Positions 33,307 through 43,318 of a stretch of 64,000 nt of DNA are shown here, one piece after another (position 1 is the first letter of the stretch; the number at the start of each line of letters is the position of its first letter). Location: the NCBI GenBank assembly GCA_918807975.1, contig OU964918.1, positions 40,594,477 to 40,658,476 of the forward strand, given 5' to 3'. The stretch is from Aplidium turbinatum. Taxonomy: Eukaryota > Chordata > Ascidiacea > Aplousobranchia > Polyclinidae. The notes under the pieces are model-generated. The model saw only the letters and a list, made by a program, of their open reading frames with translations, was not told the DNA's origin and searched no databases. Position numbers and translations under genes: made by a program.

Positions 33307-36054
33307 GGCCTGCACTATGAAGCAGCTGGCTTTCTAGCAGGAACCTTTCCTGTAGAAAAGGCAGTCCTTGAAAATATGTTGTACTTGTTACAGCCTAAGA
33401 GAGCAGGTGCAAATGAGAGAAGTAAATTGGATGCTGCTGGTATGATAGCAATGATGTTGCAAGAACATTGGTTGTTCTGCAATTTGTATACAGTTTCCAC
33501 TATTGCTATTAAAAATCGTGTTGTTAAGATTTATGATGAATTTATGTATCTTTTGAGAATAAGAAAATCTCGTCAAAACAATCGGCATCAGAAACGAGTG
33601 AATGACTTCAATGACAGGTCCAGTGGTGTTTTTGATATATTTTGTGAAAATAACGTACAAAGAAAAAAACTTGAAGCTCTCCATGGAGTAACGATGACCA
33701 GTATGGAATGGGACATTCTGAAAGATCAACGCTCAGAGCGAAAAATGTATTGTGAGGATTACATTGACAAACAGTGGTGTAAAACAATGGAAAGGCGAAA
33801 GCAAGATCTTCATGCTCTTGAACGATTGAGGTGCTCCGAAAAAAGAATCACGGAAGAATATAATGAAGGTTTAACTGAATTAAATGAGATGCTTTCAGAC
33901 TCTGAACAATCTAGTGCTGTTGAGGTCACTTCAGACGACACTCCAACTGATGATGAAGAGCCTAAGCCAAAGAGGAGGAAAGTAGCTATTAATCATGTGG
34001 TTGATGACACTATGGCAAAGCAATACCAGCATGTTCGACTTACTTTGCGAAATGTTTGCAGTGAATTTTATGAAACCTTGGACAAACTAAAAAGTGTTTA
34101 TCATATGTCTCAGCTCCAAGCAGAGGCAGCTATCGTGGAAACAGCAAACAAGATGTTTGGAAGAATTTGGAAGTTTCATGGTAGTGACCCGGATCAACTC
34201 GATTTGGACACTTTGCCGGACAGACATATTATAAGGAAAACCGGCAAAAGCATCGAAACAATGGCTCTTGATTCCATTGTTCAAGAAATTATGTCTTCTG
34301 AGAATAATGCAGCCATTACATATGCTAATGACGGATCAAAAAAACAAGGAGCTGGTTCTTTCATTGTACATGGAATAATAATAAATGGAAAATATAGAGC
34401 ACTGCCTACCTTGTCCATTGTTTCAGAAAGCAGAGCTAATTTGGCAAACTTGAAAATGAATACACTACGGATCCTCTCTGTGGCTAGTGATGTAGAGGCT
34501 AAAGATATATATGAAAAGATTGACTTTGTGTTGACTGATCAAACTTCACATAATTTTCAAGTGGACCACACAGTGGCTGAAAAGTTTCAAACAAAAAAAC
34601 TACCAGATCATGTCTTCTGCAATGTTCATCCAAGCTTGATGTTCAATCGTGAAATAAGTAAGCACTGGGCAAGTTTGGAAAACGCAATTGGAAGAGACAA
34701 AATTTATGCAAACTTTCTTGTTAATGCAACCTCATCAGCAAGAAGTGTCACTGAACAAGCTCTTAATTGCATAACAAGGCTAATTAATCATGATTTTGAT
34801 CACAAACCATGGAATAAAGCCAGAGACATTGACCTTCACATTGCCCCAAGAAAAAATCTATCAGTATTAGCCTCAAAGATGAAAGATTTAATCGTTTGAC
34901 TTTGTCCTGCGCTATTGTATTGTATCATATGGAAGACGTAGCTGATTTTTTGCGTAAATTTTGTCATGTTTCAAATCAGCTAGCATGCATTGTTACTTGT
35001 TAGGTCTTTCCTTGACATCGAATTTTTAGAGGTTATGTTTTGTATTGGAGCTCTTCTGGGTTTACATCTGGTTGAACCTTTTTTGTCACTCACTCTGTTC
35101 CAAACTACCACATACTCTAAACTAACACCTTCATTCCATCAACTTTATGAGGATCTGAACAACACAAATCCTGAAAAGCTATTCGATCTTGATAACCCTG
35201 CATTCCAATTCGTGTCATCCGATCGTTTTCATGCCACAAAGTACAGCCCAGAAATATGTGCAAGCATTGCACAAGTGACATCCACATACAAAGCACAACT
35301 TAAAAGCATGTTACAAGTTCTTCTTCCAGCTATCGCTGAAGCATTCCAGAGACAAAAAGGAAACATTTTTGGATTCGGAGATCATAACCCAAAGGCAAAT
35401 ATATCCTTAGCCCACATGGATGAGGAAAAACTGGAAAAAGTGCCTATCCACAACATTGACTCTGAGAGAAGTGTTGGCTTCATTAACTATGAACTATCTC
35501 GCAGAGGGGCCAGAGAACTACCAGCAGCCTCTTCATCACAAGTAAAAAATAAATCCCAAGATCTAATTGAAAGTATGCCTTCTGGATCTTTCAAAAGTTA
35601 TACCAAAAAAACCATCCTTATTCTCGAATTGCAGCTAGAGTGGAGAAAACTTGAAGATAACTTGCAGAAAACGATATCAGAAACAAAATGTCCGCTAATA
35701 TTGCACTAGACCAAAGACGCCACAAAGATCTTGCAGCTCTCAAATCCTTAGGTGGACCGTTTACTTCACCAATGGAACTCGACAATTACGCAAATTCAAT
35801 TCAAGCAGAAAGAACCAAGACAGACAGATTGTACAGGGAAATACGTTACGCCAGGGACACATCGTTATCCATTCCCAAAACTAGCGATATTTTTAAGCTG
35901 AAAAAAGGACACAAGAAGCTTCCACTTCACACATACATAACAAACTTGAAACTATACCTTGAAAATATTGTATCAAAGACTGATGGGACAATGGAAGACT
36001 TCAGTGAAGCAATCACAACAATTGTGACTGAATCAAAAAAGTAGTGTTTACGTA

Positions 36055-36215
36055 CCACAAACAGTAAAAATTTTCAAAAATTCCAAAACTTTCAACCCCT
36101 ATGTTCAAGAGGGTAAACGTTATTTTTAAGCGTTAAAAGTAAGATGGTTGGTGTTTTTACATGTTTCTCCATATTTTCAGGGGGTTAGAGCAGAACTTTT
36201 GGTCTAAGTCCCCCC
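36055..36215 (-). repeat. Right inverted terminus of the outer transposon
   Basis: Its complement reads ACGTTTACCCTCTTGAACAT then GGGGTTGAAAG, and outward CCTGAAAATATGGAGAAAC, paralleling the left end. The outer edge runs into a G/C tract at about 36,210-36,218. Confidence 0.5.
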
Positions 36216-36413
36216 CCTATTTAAAGCTAACTAGCGGTGCACATACAAATACCACATTGTGTTTGCAGCTTATCAAATGTAATTGCAATTGTGCCTAATT
36301 TATTCAAATTACAAACATAATTATATACATACGGTACACTACAAAAATTCTCACATTTATTGATAAAAGTACAAAAAAGTATTGCATTTAATTGCAAACT
36401 TACTCTGGTGTGG

Positions 36414-36681
36414 CAGCGGGGGATGGCGCAGCGGATAAGGCGCTCGCTTTCCAATCATACAATCCTGGTTCGACTCCCGGCTTAAGCTGGTTGTTGACAA
36501 ACACCGCTCACCTCTACCCAGGGTGTAATAAATTGGGTGAGTGTAGTCACTGAAGTAAAGGCGGCCGAGAGAAAGGAACTGGCCACCCTACTCCCTACTC
36601 TCGTTAGTGCCGAAGGCTTAGTATACTGAAAACCTTATCTTCTCATCCCCCGATGCTTGGATCAAGTATGGGACTCACCTT
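36414..36681 (+). mobile_element. tRNA-derived SINE (family A), copy 1, 14-bp target duplication
   Basis: TTACTCTGGTGTGG flanks it at 36,400-36,413 and 36,682-36,695. The head has a good A box (TGGCGCAGCGG, 36,424-36,434) and B box (GGTTCGACTCC, 36,468-36,478). The body contains GGTGTAATAAATTGGGTGAG and GTGCCGAAGGCTTAGTA. Intact pol III boxes plus a perfect duplication indicate a young copy. Confidence 0.9.
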
Positions 36682-37025
36682 TTACTCTGGTGTGGATATT
36701 TCATGAGATAATTTGAAGAACAACACAACAAAACTCCTCAATTATATATTATATATACAATTATTAATACAATTACATAGTAATGTATGATTGATTGCAT
36801 TTAATTACAATCCAGCTCTGGTGTGAATGTTTCATGAGATAATTTGAAGGTAAAATTTGCATTTTCCATCGCAAAGAAGGATCTTTGCCTGAAAGACTGG
36901 CCGAAGCAGGCTATCTTTAGGTCACAAGGTATATATATAACTTTGATGAAATATTCATGTAGATTGGGTAGTCCTCATTTTGTTTACATTGCAATAGTAA
37001 TTGTTGTAAGAATAAGGCTTACATC

Positions 37026-37907
37026 ATGATACGTTTATTTGAAAATGCCAAGCATGTTGAAGCATATGCCCATGTGAGGCCATCTATTCCTCAAAGAATT
37101 GTGGATATTACAATGGAATTTCTAAAAAGTCGCAACCCTCTTGATCAGTCAAACTTGTACAACTGCATGGTTGATGTTGGATGTGGTAGTGGTCAGTCAA
37201 CCCTTGCCTTTTCTCCTCATTTTAAAAAGATTGTTGGTATTGATCCAAGTGAAAAACAAATTGAACTGGCTAAGAAAAATAATACGTACTCAAACATTTC
37301 ATACCAAACTGGAACGGGGGAAGATATGAGCTTTGTTAACAATGTTGATTTAGTCACAAGTTCTCAAGCTGTGCATTGGATGGATATTGGAAAGTTTTTT
37401 TCAGAATGTCACAAAGTTTTGCAACCAAATGGTTGCATATTGGTTCATGGTTATGATGTGCCAAAAATATACCCCCGTAATGTGCCAGATCATATTTCAG
37501 ACAATAAAATGGCTTCTGCTGATAGACTGATAAAGAAATTTTATAAACAATGTCTCTTCCATCCCAGAAGGTTTCATATTGACGATCATTATCAAACCAT
37601 ATTTGGTTCACTAAAAAGCAACTTCAAGATCAAGCATGATTCTATCTTGAATGAAAAATCTTATACTTTGGAGGAATTCATTGCTTATTTGAACACTTGG
37701 TCAGGATATCGAGCAGTTATAGAGAAGGAAAAAGAAAAATCAGAAGAGAACTGTTGTGATATTTTGGAGGAATTGGTTGAAAGCTTAAGAAAAGAATGGG
37801 ACTTAAAAGAAACTAATCTTGGCAAAGTACCTATTTTTGTAGCATGGGAAATATTTGCATTTTTATCAGAAAGGCCATTCGCAGAGCAGGATGAAGTTAA
37901 GCTTTAA
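37026..37907 (+). CDS. Class I SAM-dependent methyltransferase, single exon
   Basis: 293 codons, intact. It has a Methyltransf_11-type Rossmann fold: motif I VDVGCGSGQS (res. 49-58, SAM glycine loop), acidic motif II ending VGIDPS (Asp 73), a GEDM loop near 99-101 and SSQAVHWMD (112-120), the motif-IV-like SxQAxHW seen in the trans-aconitate-methyltransferase-like and DDB_G0268948-like group. The substrate is not predictable; such proteins are soluble and cytosolic. It starts at the first ATG, and no acceptor extends the frame upstream. A possible AATAAA lies near 38,083. No introns: either a genuinely intronless gene or an old retrocopy. It sits between two transposons with no clear promoter motif. 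Confidence 0.88.
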   Translation: MIRLFENAKHVEAYAHVRPSIPQRIVDITMEFLKSRNPLDQSNLYNCMVDVGCGSGQSTLAFSPHFKKIVGIDPSEKQIELAKKNNTYSNISYQTGTGEDMSFVNNVDLVTSSQAVHWMDIGKFFSECHKVLQPNGCILVHGYDVPKIYPRNVPDHISDNKMASADRLIKKFYKQCLFHPRRFHIDDHYQTIFGSLKSNFKIKHDSILNEKSYTLEEFIAYLNTWSGYRAVIEKEKEKSEENCCDILEELVESLRKEWDLKETNLGKVPIFVAWEIFAFLSERPFAEQDEVKL

Positions 37908-38329
37908 AGTTTAATTTTATCTTTTAATTAATGATAAATTTCATCAAATTATTATTTTTTTTCCATTGTGCAAGTAAGATGGGACCAATAAGCGCAAATT
38001 TATGTATAAATTAAGCTGTGTGCATTGATTAAAACAAAACTGCTTTGCATTGGGTGGGAAGGTCAGTGGGTTTTACACTTGAAATAAAAGGATCCACCTT
38101 CACATCTTTTAGGTGTAGACAGTTCGGCGTCGGTCAAATAGGCCCGCACATTGTGGCGTCAGGATATTTAGGTGCGGAGCATTGTGGCGCCTGGTCATTT
38201 AGGTACTATTCTTAGTAAAGTCTGCAGATTATATCAGCTTGGCAAGTAGGGCAATGCTTTTCACACAAAATGTTATATTGAACAGAAAAATAATGTTAAG
38301 GAATAAAAATATATTTTTAGGTACGGTAG

Positions 38330-39916
38330 CAGTGGCGTGGGAGCTATTTTTCTCTAGGGGGGGCTGAAGCTGCCGTAGTGTTGTCAGCTTCTGGGGGGCT
38401 TCGCCCCCCAGACCCCTTTATGTGGGTGAACGTTTAAAAACTGCTGGTGGGCATTCGGTCACCTCCTGTGTAAAAAAGACGGAGCTGAAAACGCACACAT
38501 TGTAAATTGTAACAAATGAAGAGTGAAAACGAACAAATTAAAAAGTGAAAGTGACATGAAAACGAAAGTTTGTGGAAATGAACTCCCACACGCTTCCGAA
38601 GATTGATTTTCACTGAAGGTGTTTTCTCTATGAACCGTGCCATGAGTTCTTTGACATCGACAGTGTCCAAAATGTTTTGGTGGACATGCATCAACGCAAG
38701 ATGAGTACCGTAAGTCTTTTTTGTATCACTGAGCTTCTCAACCACGTTTTCAGGCGTCTTAGAGCAGAAAAAGAACGTTGTAATGATGCAGCTGAAACCG
38801 AGAGGCAAAGGCAGAGCTCCACAAATTTTCGCGTTTCTTGGAAAAGATCTATAGTGTTTGAGGGTTTAGTTGCGATAGTATTTCAGCAACCTTTTGAATG
38901 GAGTTTGCGGTTTTCCACTTACATCATTGCTGAGAAAAGTAAGTTCCATTTTTAGGCCATCTTTTCTGATGGCATTGGGTAAGCTGATCTCAGTATCATC
39001 ACCGTTTGCACAGCTCAAAAGGGCCTTCTCTCTGTTGGCTGCTGTAAGCAGATCCGCCTGGTCGAATCTTCGATCAAGCTCAGCTTGAACCAAATCAAGG
39101 GCTTCGATGTAGCCTATTTCCGTTTCCACTCTCCTTCTCCCGCAGACAACAAAGCGTCCGATTCTTCTGTGTTTCGAAATCTTGCTGGGGTTTCGGTCAC
39201 TCGGGGATCCTTTGGCGTCTTTAGGTTATTGACAGACGCAAAGACGTTCGCTACTTCTATAAGCTTGCAAACGGATTCATCTTTTGAGATTTTTGATCCG
39301 TTCGCGGAGAATGGTGATTGATTCCAAAGCTGAAGAAGCAAAGATCTTGTTTTGGAACTGTCTTGCGACGGCTTCTGCAGGCTGGAAAACTTCAACGCTG
39401 CAGGTAATCGCAAAATAACGCCGCATCCTGCGTGCTTGTTTTACTAAGCCGAATATGTTTGCACGTGCGTCTCCTCTCATTGCACTATCTTCTGTCATGT
39501 TGGTCAGACATGACAAAGCAATAGGCTATCATGTATTATAGTAGTGTTCAGACGTATGCAATATGCATGAAATGTAAATATTGCAGAATGATGTCTAATA
39601 AACGATGGACCGCTGAGTTAGTAGTGAGGATGGCTAGTAGGCTACCGCTACTGCGAGGTATAGCTCCCTGTGATTGACGACTCTTTATTACAAATGATGA
39701 GCGCGACCACACCTAACAGGAACTCGATTCATTGTAGCAATAATTGTTCAAAAACATTTCTAAAAATTTGTTATGTTGCCTACTAGGCCTACCTTAAATT
39801 GTCAGAATTTTCTGGGGGGGGGGGGGCTAAAGCAATTATTGAAAATTTCAGGGGGGCTGAATTTGCTCTAGGGGGGGGCTGCAGCCCCTTGAGCACCACT
39901 ATTTCCCGCGCCCCTG
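38330..39916 (-). mobile_element. hAT transposon, 8-bp duplication TACGGTAG
   Basis: TACGGTAG at 38,322-38,329 and 39,917-39,924. Ends are CAGTGGCGTGGGAGC and, on the complement of the right, CAGGGGCGCGGGAAAT. 1,587 bp. G-rich subterminal tracts flank transposase remnants on the minus strand. Confidence 0.88.
38620..39516 (-). pseudogene. hAT transposase fragments (ZMYM1-like type)
   Basis: Minus-strand pieces in N-to-C order: 39,516-39,277 (ARANIFGLVKQARRMRRYFA and SALESITILRERIKNLK), 39,413-39,114, 39,129-38,866 (EIGYIEALDLVQAELDRRFD, matching the YFEALDxVxxEIxxRFDQ block) and 38,808-38,630 (LALMHVHQNILDTVDV, the terminal hATC-type ending). At least three frame changes and internal losses. 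Assignment rests on motif order recalled from ZMYM1-like hAT proteins. Confidence 0.6.
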
Positions 39917-40191
39917 TACGGTAGGTTACAGTATTTTATTATTTTGCAGTGTTTAATTGTGAATATTCCGTATTCATTAATTGTTTAATAAAAATCTTCA
40001 TCCTTACACCTTTTCAAACAAAAAGCTTGCTAAGTGGGTTCTTTGCTGCTGTACTTGCATAGTCAGGCACTACACGCCAAAATTTTTACCGCCCGCTTGA
40101 ATATAGGCTACTGTTTGTTTTTTACTGATGTTAAGTGTAGTTATTATTTGACTTCACTAAAAGTGAATTCAGTAATGAACCATAGGCATAC

Positions 40192-40358
40192 GGTACCCGG
40201 TCATTTGGTCGACAGAACGATTTATTTTAGGGTTAGGGTTAGTTAACTAACCATAACCCTAATCTAACCCTGACTCTAACCCTAACCCAAAAATGAATCG
40301 TTCTGTCGACCAAACGTCTTGTCGACCAAACGTCCTGTCGACCAAACGACCGTGCACC
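40192..40358. mobile_element. 167-bp hAT-type MITE with TTAGGG tracts
   Basis: AGGCATAC duplication at 40,184-40,191 and 40,359-40,366. Ends GGTACCCGGTCATTTGGTCG and, complement of right, GGTGCACGGTCGTTTGGTCG. The centre is TTTAGGGTTAGGGTTAG followed by CTAACCCTAACCC, able to fold into one long hairpin. Three TGTCGACCAAACG units at the right side. Confidence 0.85.
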
Positions 40359-40691
40359 AGGCATACGAAGCCGAGCAACGTGATCAAGTTTAACATCTTC
40401 AAGTTTATTACATTTACATAAACATAAAACTACGCAACAAATTAAATATCGAACGTTTTCGACATCACAAGATGTCCTCTTCAGGAATAATATACATACA
40501 AATTAACTACACCTGAAAAAAATACAATGGTTAACTAAATCTATAAACAGAAAAAGACAAAAACTGCACAGTACTTCTGACTAGCTCAAACTCAACGATA
40601 TAGGCTCCACGAGAATCAAAGGTAACTGCATCAAAAGGTGTTAAACAGATCACATGATATGGTAGAAAGGCAAGGTGCGAAAAAACTAATT

Positions 40692-40982
40692 TTAAAATAC
40701 AGAGAGCAAGAAAGACGAGCCGCAAGCATACAATTGTCTGTTCAAAAGTGGATTGTGACGTTTTATGTACAAGGCTTCCAAGATCTTAGTTTGATACTCA
40801 GACCTGCCTCTAGACATGATCTCAAACTGCTTGATAGAAACGTTATTTTGGCATTCTGTACATGAAAAAATGTGATCTTTAATTGCGCTTTTCTGTATAG
40901 AATTCAAATTCAGGTGTTCCCCAGCTCTAGTCGATAAATGTCTTGTTGACATACCGATGTATGTCAGGCTTGCATCACGCAA
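40692..40982 (-). pseudogene. Penelope-like GIY-YIG endonuclease domain, fragment
   Basis: 97 codons: SLTYIGMSTRHLSTRAGEHL (GIY-YIG core with Arg), CTECQN, FEIMSRGRSEYQTKILEALY (catalytic Glu region) and IKRHNPLLNRQ. This is the C-terminal endonuclease of Penelope-like retroelements. The reverse transcriptase is absent; 5' truncation is typical. Confidence 0.85.
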
Positions 40983-41606
40983 ACAGTTGCGTAGTTTTAT
41001 GTTTATGTAAATGTAATAAACTTGAAGATGTCAAACTTGATCACGTTGCTCGGCTTCGTATGCCTATGGTTCAACAAGACAAACTCTCTACCGAAGCTCT
41101 AGAATTCAGTAATGTTTGGAAACCTAAATAATTTATTGATAAAGCTTTTGCTGACGCAAACCTGGACTAACAACAGTTAAATGCCGAACACGCTCATTAA
41201 ATTAACAATATATTTTCTGTTCAATATAACATTTGTGTGAAAAGCAATGCCGGTTTAAGCAACTTCAGTTAAGGAAGCCATAACATATTTTTTGTTTAAT
41301 AGGCTATATAACATTTTGTGTGAAAAGCATTGCTGGATAAAGCAGCTGCTTCACTCACTGAAGCCATGACTAACAACAAATGAATGCACGCGCATTAACA
41401 AAATAATATATTTTACTGTTTAATATAACTTTTTGTGTGAAAAGCATTGCCCTACCTGCCAAGCTGATATAATCTGCAGGCTTTACTAGGAATAGCACCT
41501 GAATGACGGGCGCCACAGTGCTTCGCACCTAAGTATCCTGACGCCACAGTGTGCGCGCCTATTTGACCGGCGCCGAACTGTCTGCACCTAAAAGACGTGC
41601 TCCGGA

Positions 41607-42105
41607 AATAACTAAGTCTCACCTTTAATTAGTTAAGTGCAAAAGAGTTTTGATGTTTTGTGTAAAGAATGAATATTGAAATTGCTACCATGACATATGA
41701 AATTACTATCGTATTCAAAAAAGTAATTAATTTTCACAAGAAAAAGCCAAATATCTCCTCATTTATGTAATGTCGCATTTGGGTCTTACGTTATTCATGC
41801 CTTGCGGCTTAGGGATGGCTGGCAGCATTCGTGTTTGCGTCATTCGGATAAAGTTGTGTGTCCAAATTAAATGTTGTATAAACCATATTTAAAAAAGTGC
41901 AAACCTTCATTGTACTTTGTCCTCTCAGTAACAACTTATCACACAAAAGTGTAGAAAACTACACAAAAAGATTTTTAGTGTAATTTTTGAAGCTGTTTGT
42001 ATAGAACCGACTTGTCAGAAGAAAAAAGAATAGTAGGCTAGCTTACAAAAATTCCCAGCTGTCGCAAAGCCCAAGATGAATGTACTGTAACAATGTTGAA
42101 ACATA
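41607..42105. other. Intergenic stretch
   Basis: AT-rich, nothing recognised. Confidence 0.4.
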
Positions 42106-42374
42106 CAGCTACCGCAAATTGACTTCGGACCTTTTTGCGCACAGCAAAATTTACGCCAGGTTTGTAGTTGTGCATTTCACATCAGATCATACGACTAACA
42201 ATAACCATTATGGCTAATACCGTAATGCAAAGGTTGTGAAAAATGTGTAGAAGATTCTAATAATGAAAAAATATTAAGAAAGGTCGATTGTTTTTATTAA
42301 AAGGTTTCATTGTATACAAAATGATTGTTTTTCTTGAAAATTTAGAAAGGTCCGAAGTCATTTTGCGGTAGCTG
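42106..42374. mobile_element. TA-flanked MITE (Tc1/mariner-like)
   Basis: CAGCTACCGCAAATTGACTT at the left is matched by the complement CAGCTACCGCAAAATGACTT at the right, then CGGACCTTT on both. TA at 42,104-42,105 and 42,375-42,376. 269 bp, non-coding. Confidence 0.85.
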
Positions 42375-43030
42375 TAGCCTGTATGTCATATGGTGCAACA
42401 ATTTAGAGTTAGCCTAAGGGAGATTCATGGGGGATTGCTTTTCGCCCCAATTAATCCGTTGTTTTCTACCCTATCTTGCTATATGCTTGCTTTACTGTAT
42501 TTTTTGCTTTGTCACATTACATGTTTCAATATTTGAATGTTGGGTCTAATAGTGCACAACAGCACGTATGTATCTTTATGAATAAATTAGGGTGTGTTAG
42601 AAACAACTGTATGCTCAGTTAATTAGTTTTCAATACAAAAATTGGCAATACAATTTCAAATTCAATACAATTCATCTGTAAGGCACCAATCACAATAACT
42701 AACTCTTTACAAACACCTGAACCAGATATAAGCATTAGGTTGTAACATGACAAAATACTAGTGATTCTGTCAGTTTCATATGTATTTTTGCTATGGTGTA
42801 TTTTACGCAAAGCCTTTTGAAAGTTTATTAAAAAGTTTTGTTGTTGGGTGGTAAGGAGATTACTACCCTTCAGGCTTTTAATAGTAGCCTACTATTAACA
42901 CTTATTAAGTCAATTTTGATTTCTGACGCTAACAAAGTTTTATATATATAACTTAGGCAGTGTTAAAGGGGAAGCAGAAATTAAAAGAATGCAATATTTT
43001 TTAAAACTTTGCAAACATACAGGCCCAGGG

Positions 43031-43318
43031 TGATCACACCAAGTGTAGACAAATATTTATTGAAATAACAGTACATCCAAACAGAAAATAATTTACACAT
43101 ATAATAAATATAAAGAAAAATACAAAAAAAGTATAAATAAACAAAATGCAGAGTACTAAGGCGTTTGGTGAAAGCAAAAAGAGGATATATTGAAAAATAA
43201 GAATACGTTTTGTTTATTTATACTTTTTTGGGTATTTTTCATTGTGTGTGTAAGTTTTTTCCTGTTTGGATGTACTGTTATTTCAACAAATACTTGTTTA
43301 CACTTGGTTTGATCACTT
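43031..43318. repeat. Near-perfect palindrome with ~125-bp arms
   Basis: Arms 43,031-43,150 and about 43,195-43,318 are inverted copies (TGATCACACCAAGTGTAGAC / complement of TACACTTGGTTTGATCA; shared AACAGTACATCCAAACAG and TATAAATAAACAAAA). The loop is about 45 bp. Probably a fold-back transposon; no duplication identified. Confidence 0.8.

Larger units (their letters stand above)
20934..36044 (+). pseudogene. Uncharacterised transposon protein (candidate DDE/RNase-H-like transposase), interrupted
   Basis: The first 24 codons lie at 20,934-21,006 (ATG, MSAFETRSKAKKKLG onward). The frame resumes at 33,307 after the inserted element and runs to 34,899, then continues in other frames at about 34,870-35,709 and 35,688-36,044. 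At least three frame changes make it a pseudogene. Visible blocks: a bipartite basic stretch PKPKRRK after an acidic run (~33,950-33,985, likely nuclear localisation), YANDGSKKQGAGSF (34,321 on), VLTDQTSHN (34,528 on), FCNVHPSLMFN, HDFDHKPWNKA and IDSERSVG (35,455 on). The spaced D, D and E within conserved blocks suggest a DDE-type catalytic core, but this is inference. I associate such proteins, from memory, with repetitive uncharacterised ORFs in marine invertebrates. Confidence 0.65.
19945..36215 (+). mobile_element. Unclassified TIR DNA transposon with candidate transposase, carrying a nest of later insertions
   Basis: About 3.9 kb without the inserted material. The left end (19,945-20,120) and the complement of the right end (36,055-36,215) share GTTTACCCYCTTGAACATA, AAAATATG and TAAAAACWCCAAC in the same order and spacing, so they look like imperfect ~160-bp inverted termini. 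Between them lies one gene on the plus strand (20,934-36,044), interrupted by the 12.3-kb element at 21,007-33,306. Precise ends and target duplication were not resolved. I cannot assign it to a named superfamily. Confidence 0.55.
40178..41101 (-). mobile_element. Penelope-like element fragment with inverted 3'-end copies
   Basis: The 13-bp direct repeat GAATTCAGTAATG flanks it (40,165-40,177 and 41,102-41,114). The minus strand codes a GIY-YIG endonuclease tail. The downstream 3' region (GCGTAGTTTTATGTTTATG ... TTGCTCGGCTTCGTATGCC) occurs both at the left (minus) and, inverted, at the right (41,000-41,075 plus). Such head-to-tail/inverted end copies are characteristic of Penelope-like elements. 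A 167-bp MITE is inserted in its left end. Confidence 0.8.
38090..41606. mobile_element. TTTAGGTGC-type long-TIR element, copy 2, with nested insertions
   Basis: Arms of about 210 bp (38,090-38,300 and 41,400-41,606) are inverted copies sharing TTTTAGGTG, GACAGTTCGGCG, GTGGCGTCAGGATA, CTGCAGATTATATCAGCTTG and CAATGCTTTTCACACAAAA. The interior contains a hAT (38,330-39,916) and a Penelope-like element (40,178-41,101), plus short repeats of the arm-proximal GTGTGAAAAGCATTGC word at 41,233, 41,318 and 41,437. No gene of its own is visible. Confidence 0.75.

Noticed and set aside
36418-36490. Possible tRNA gene
   Set aside because: A and B boxes are good but the cloverleaf is poor and a SINE body and target duplication follow; it is a SINE head.
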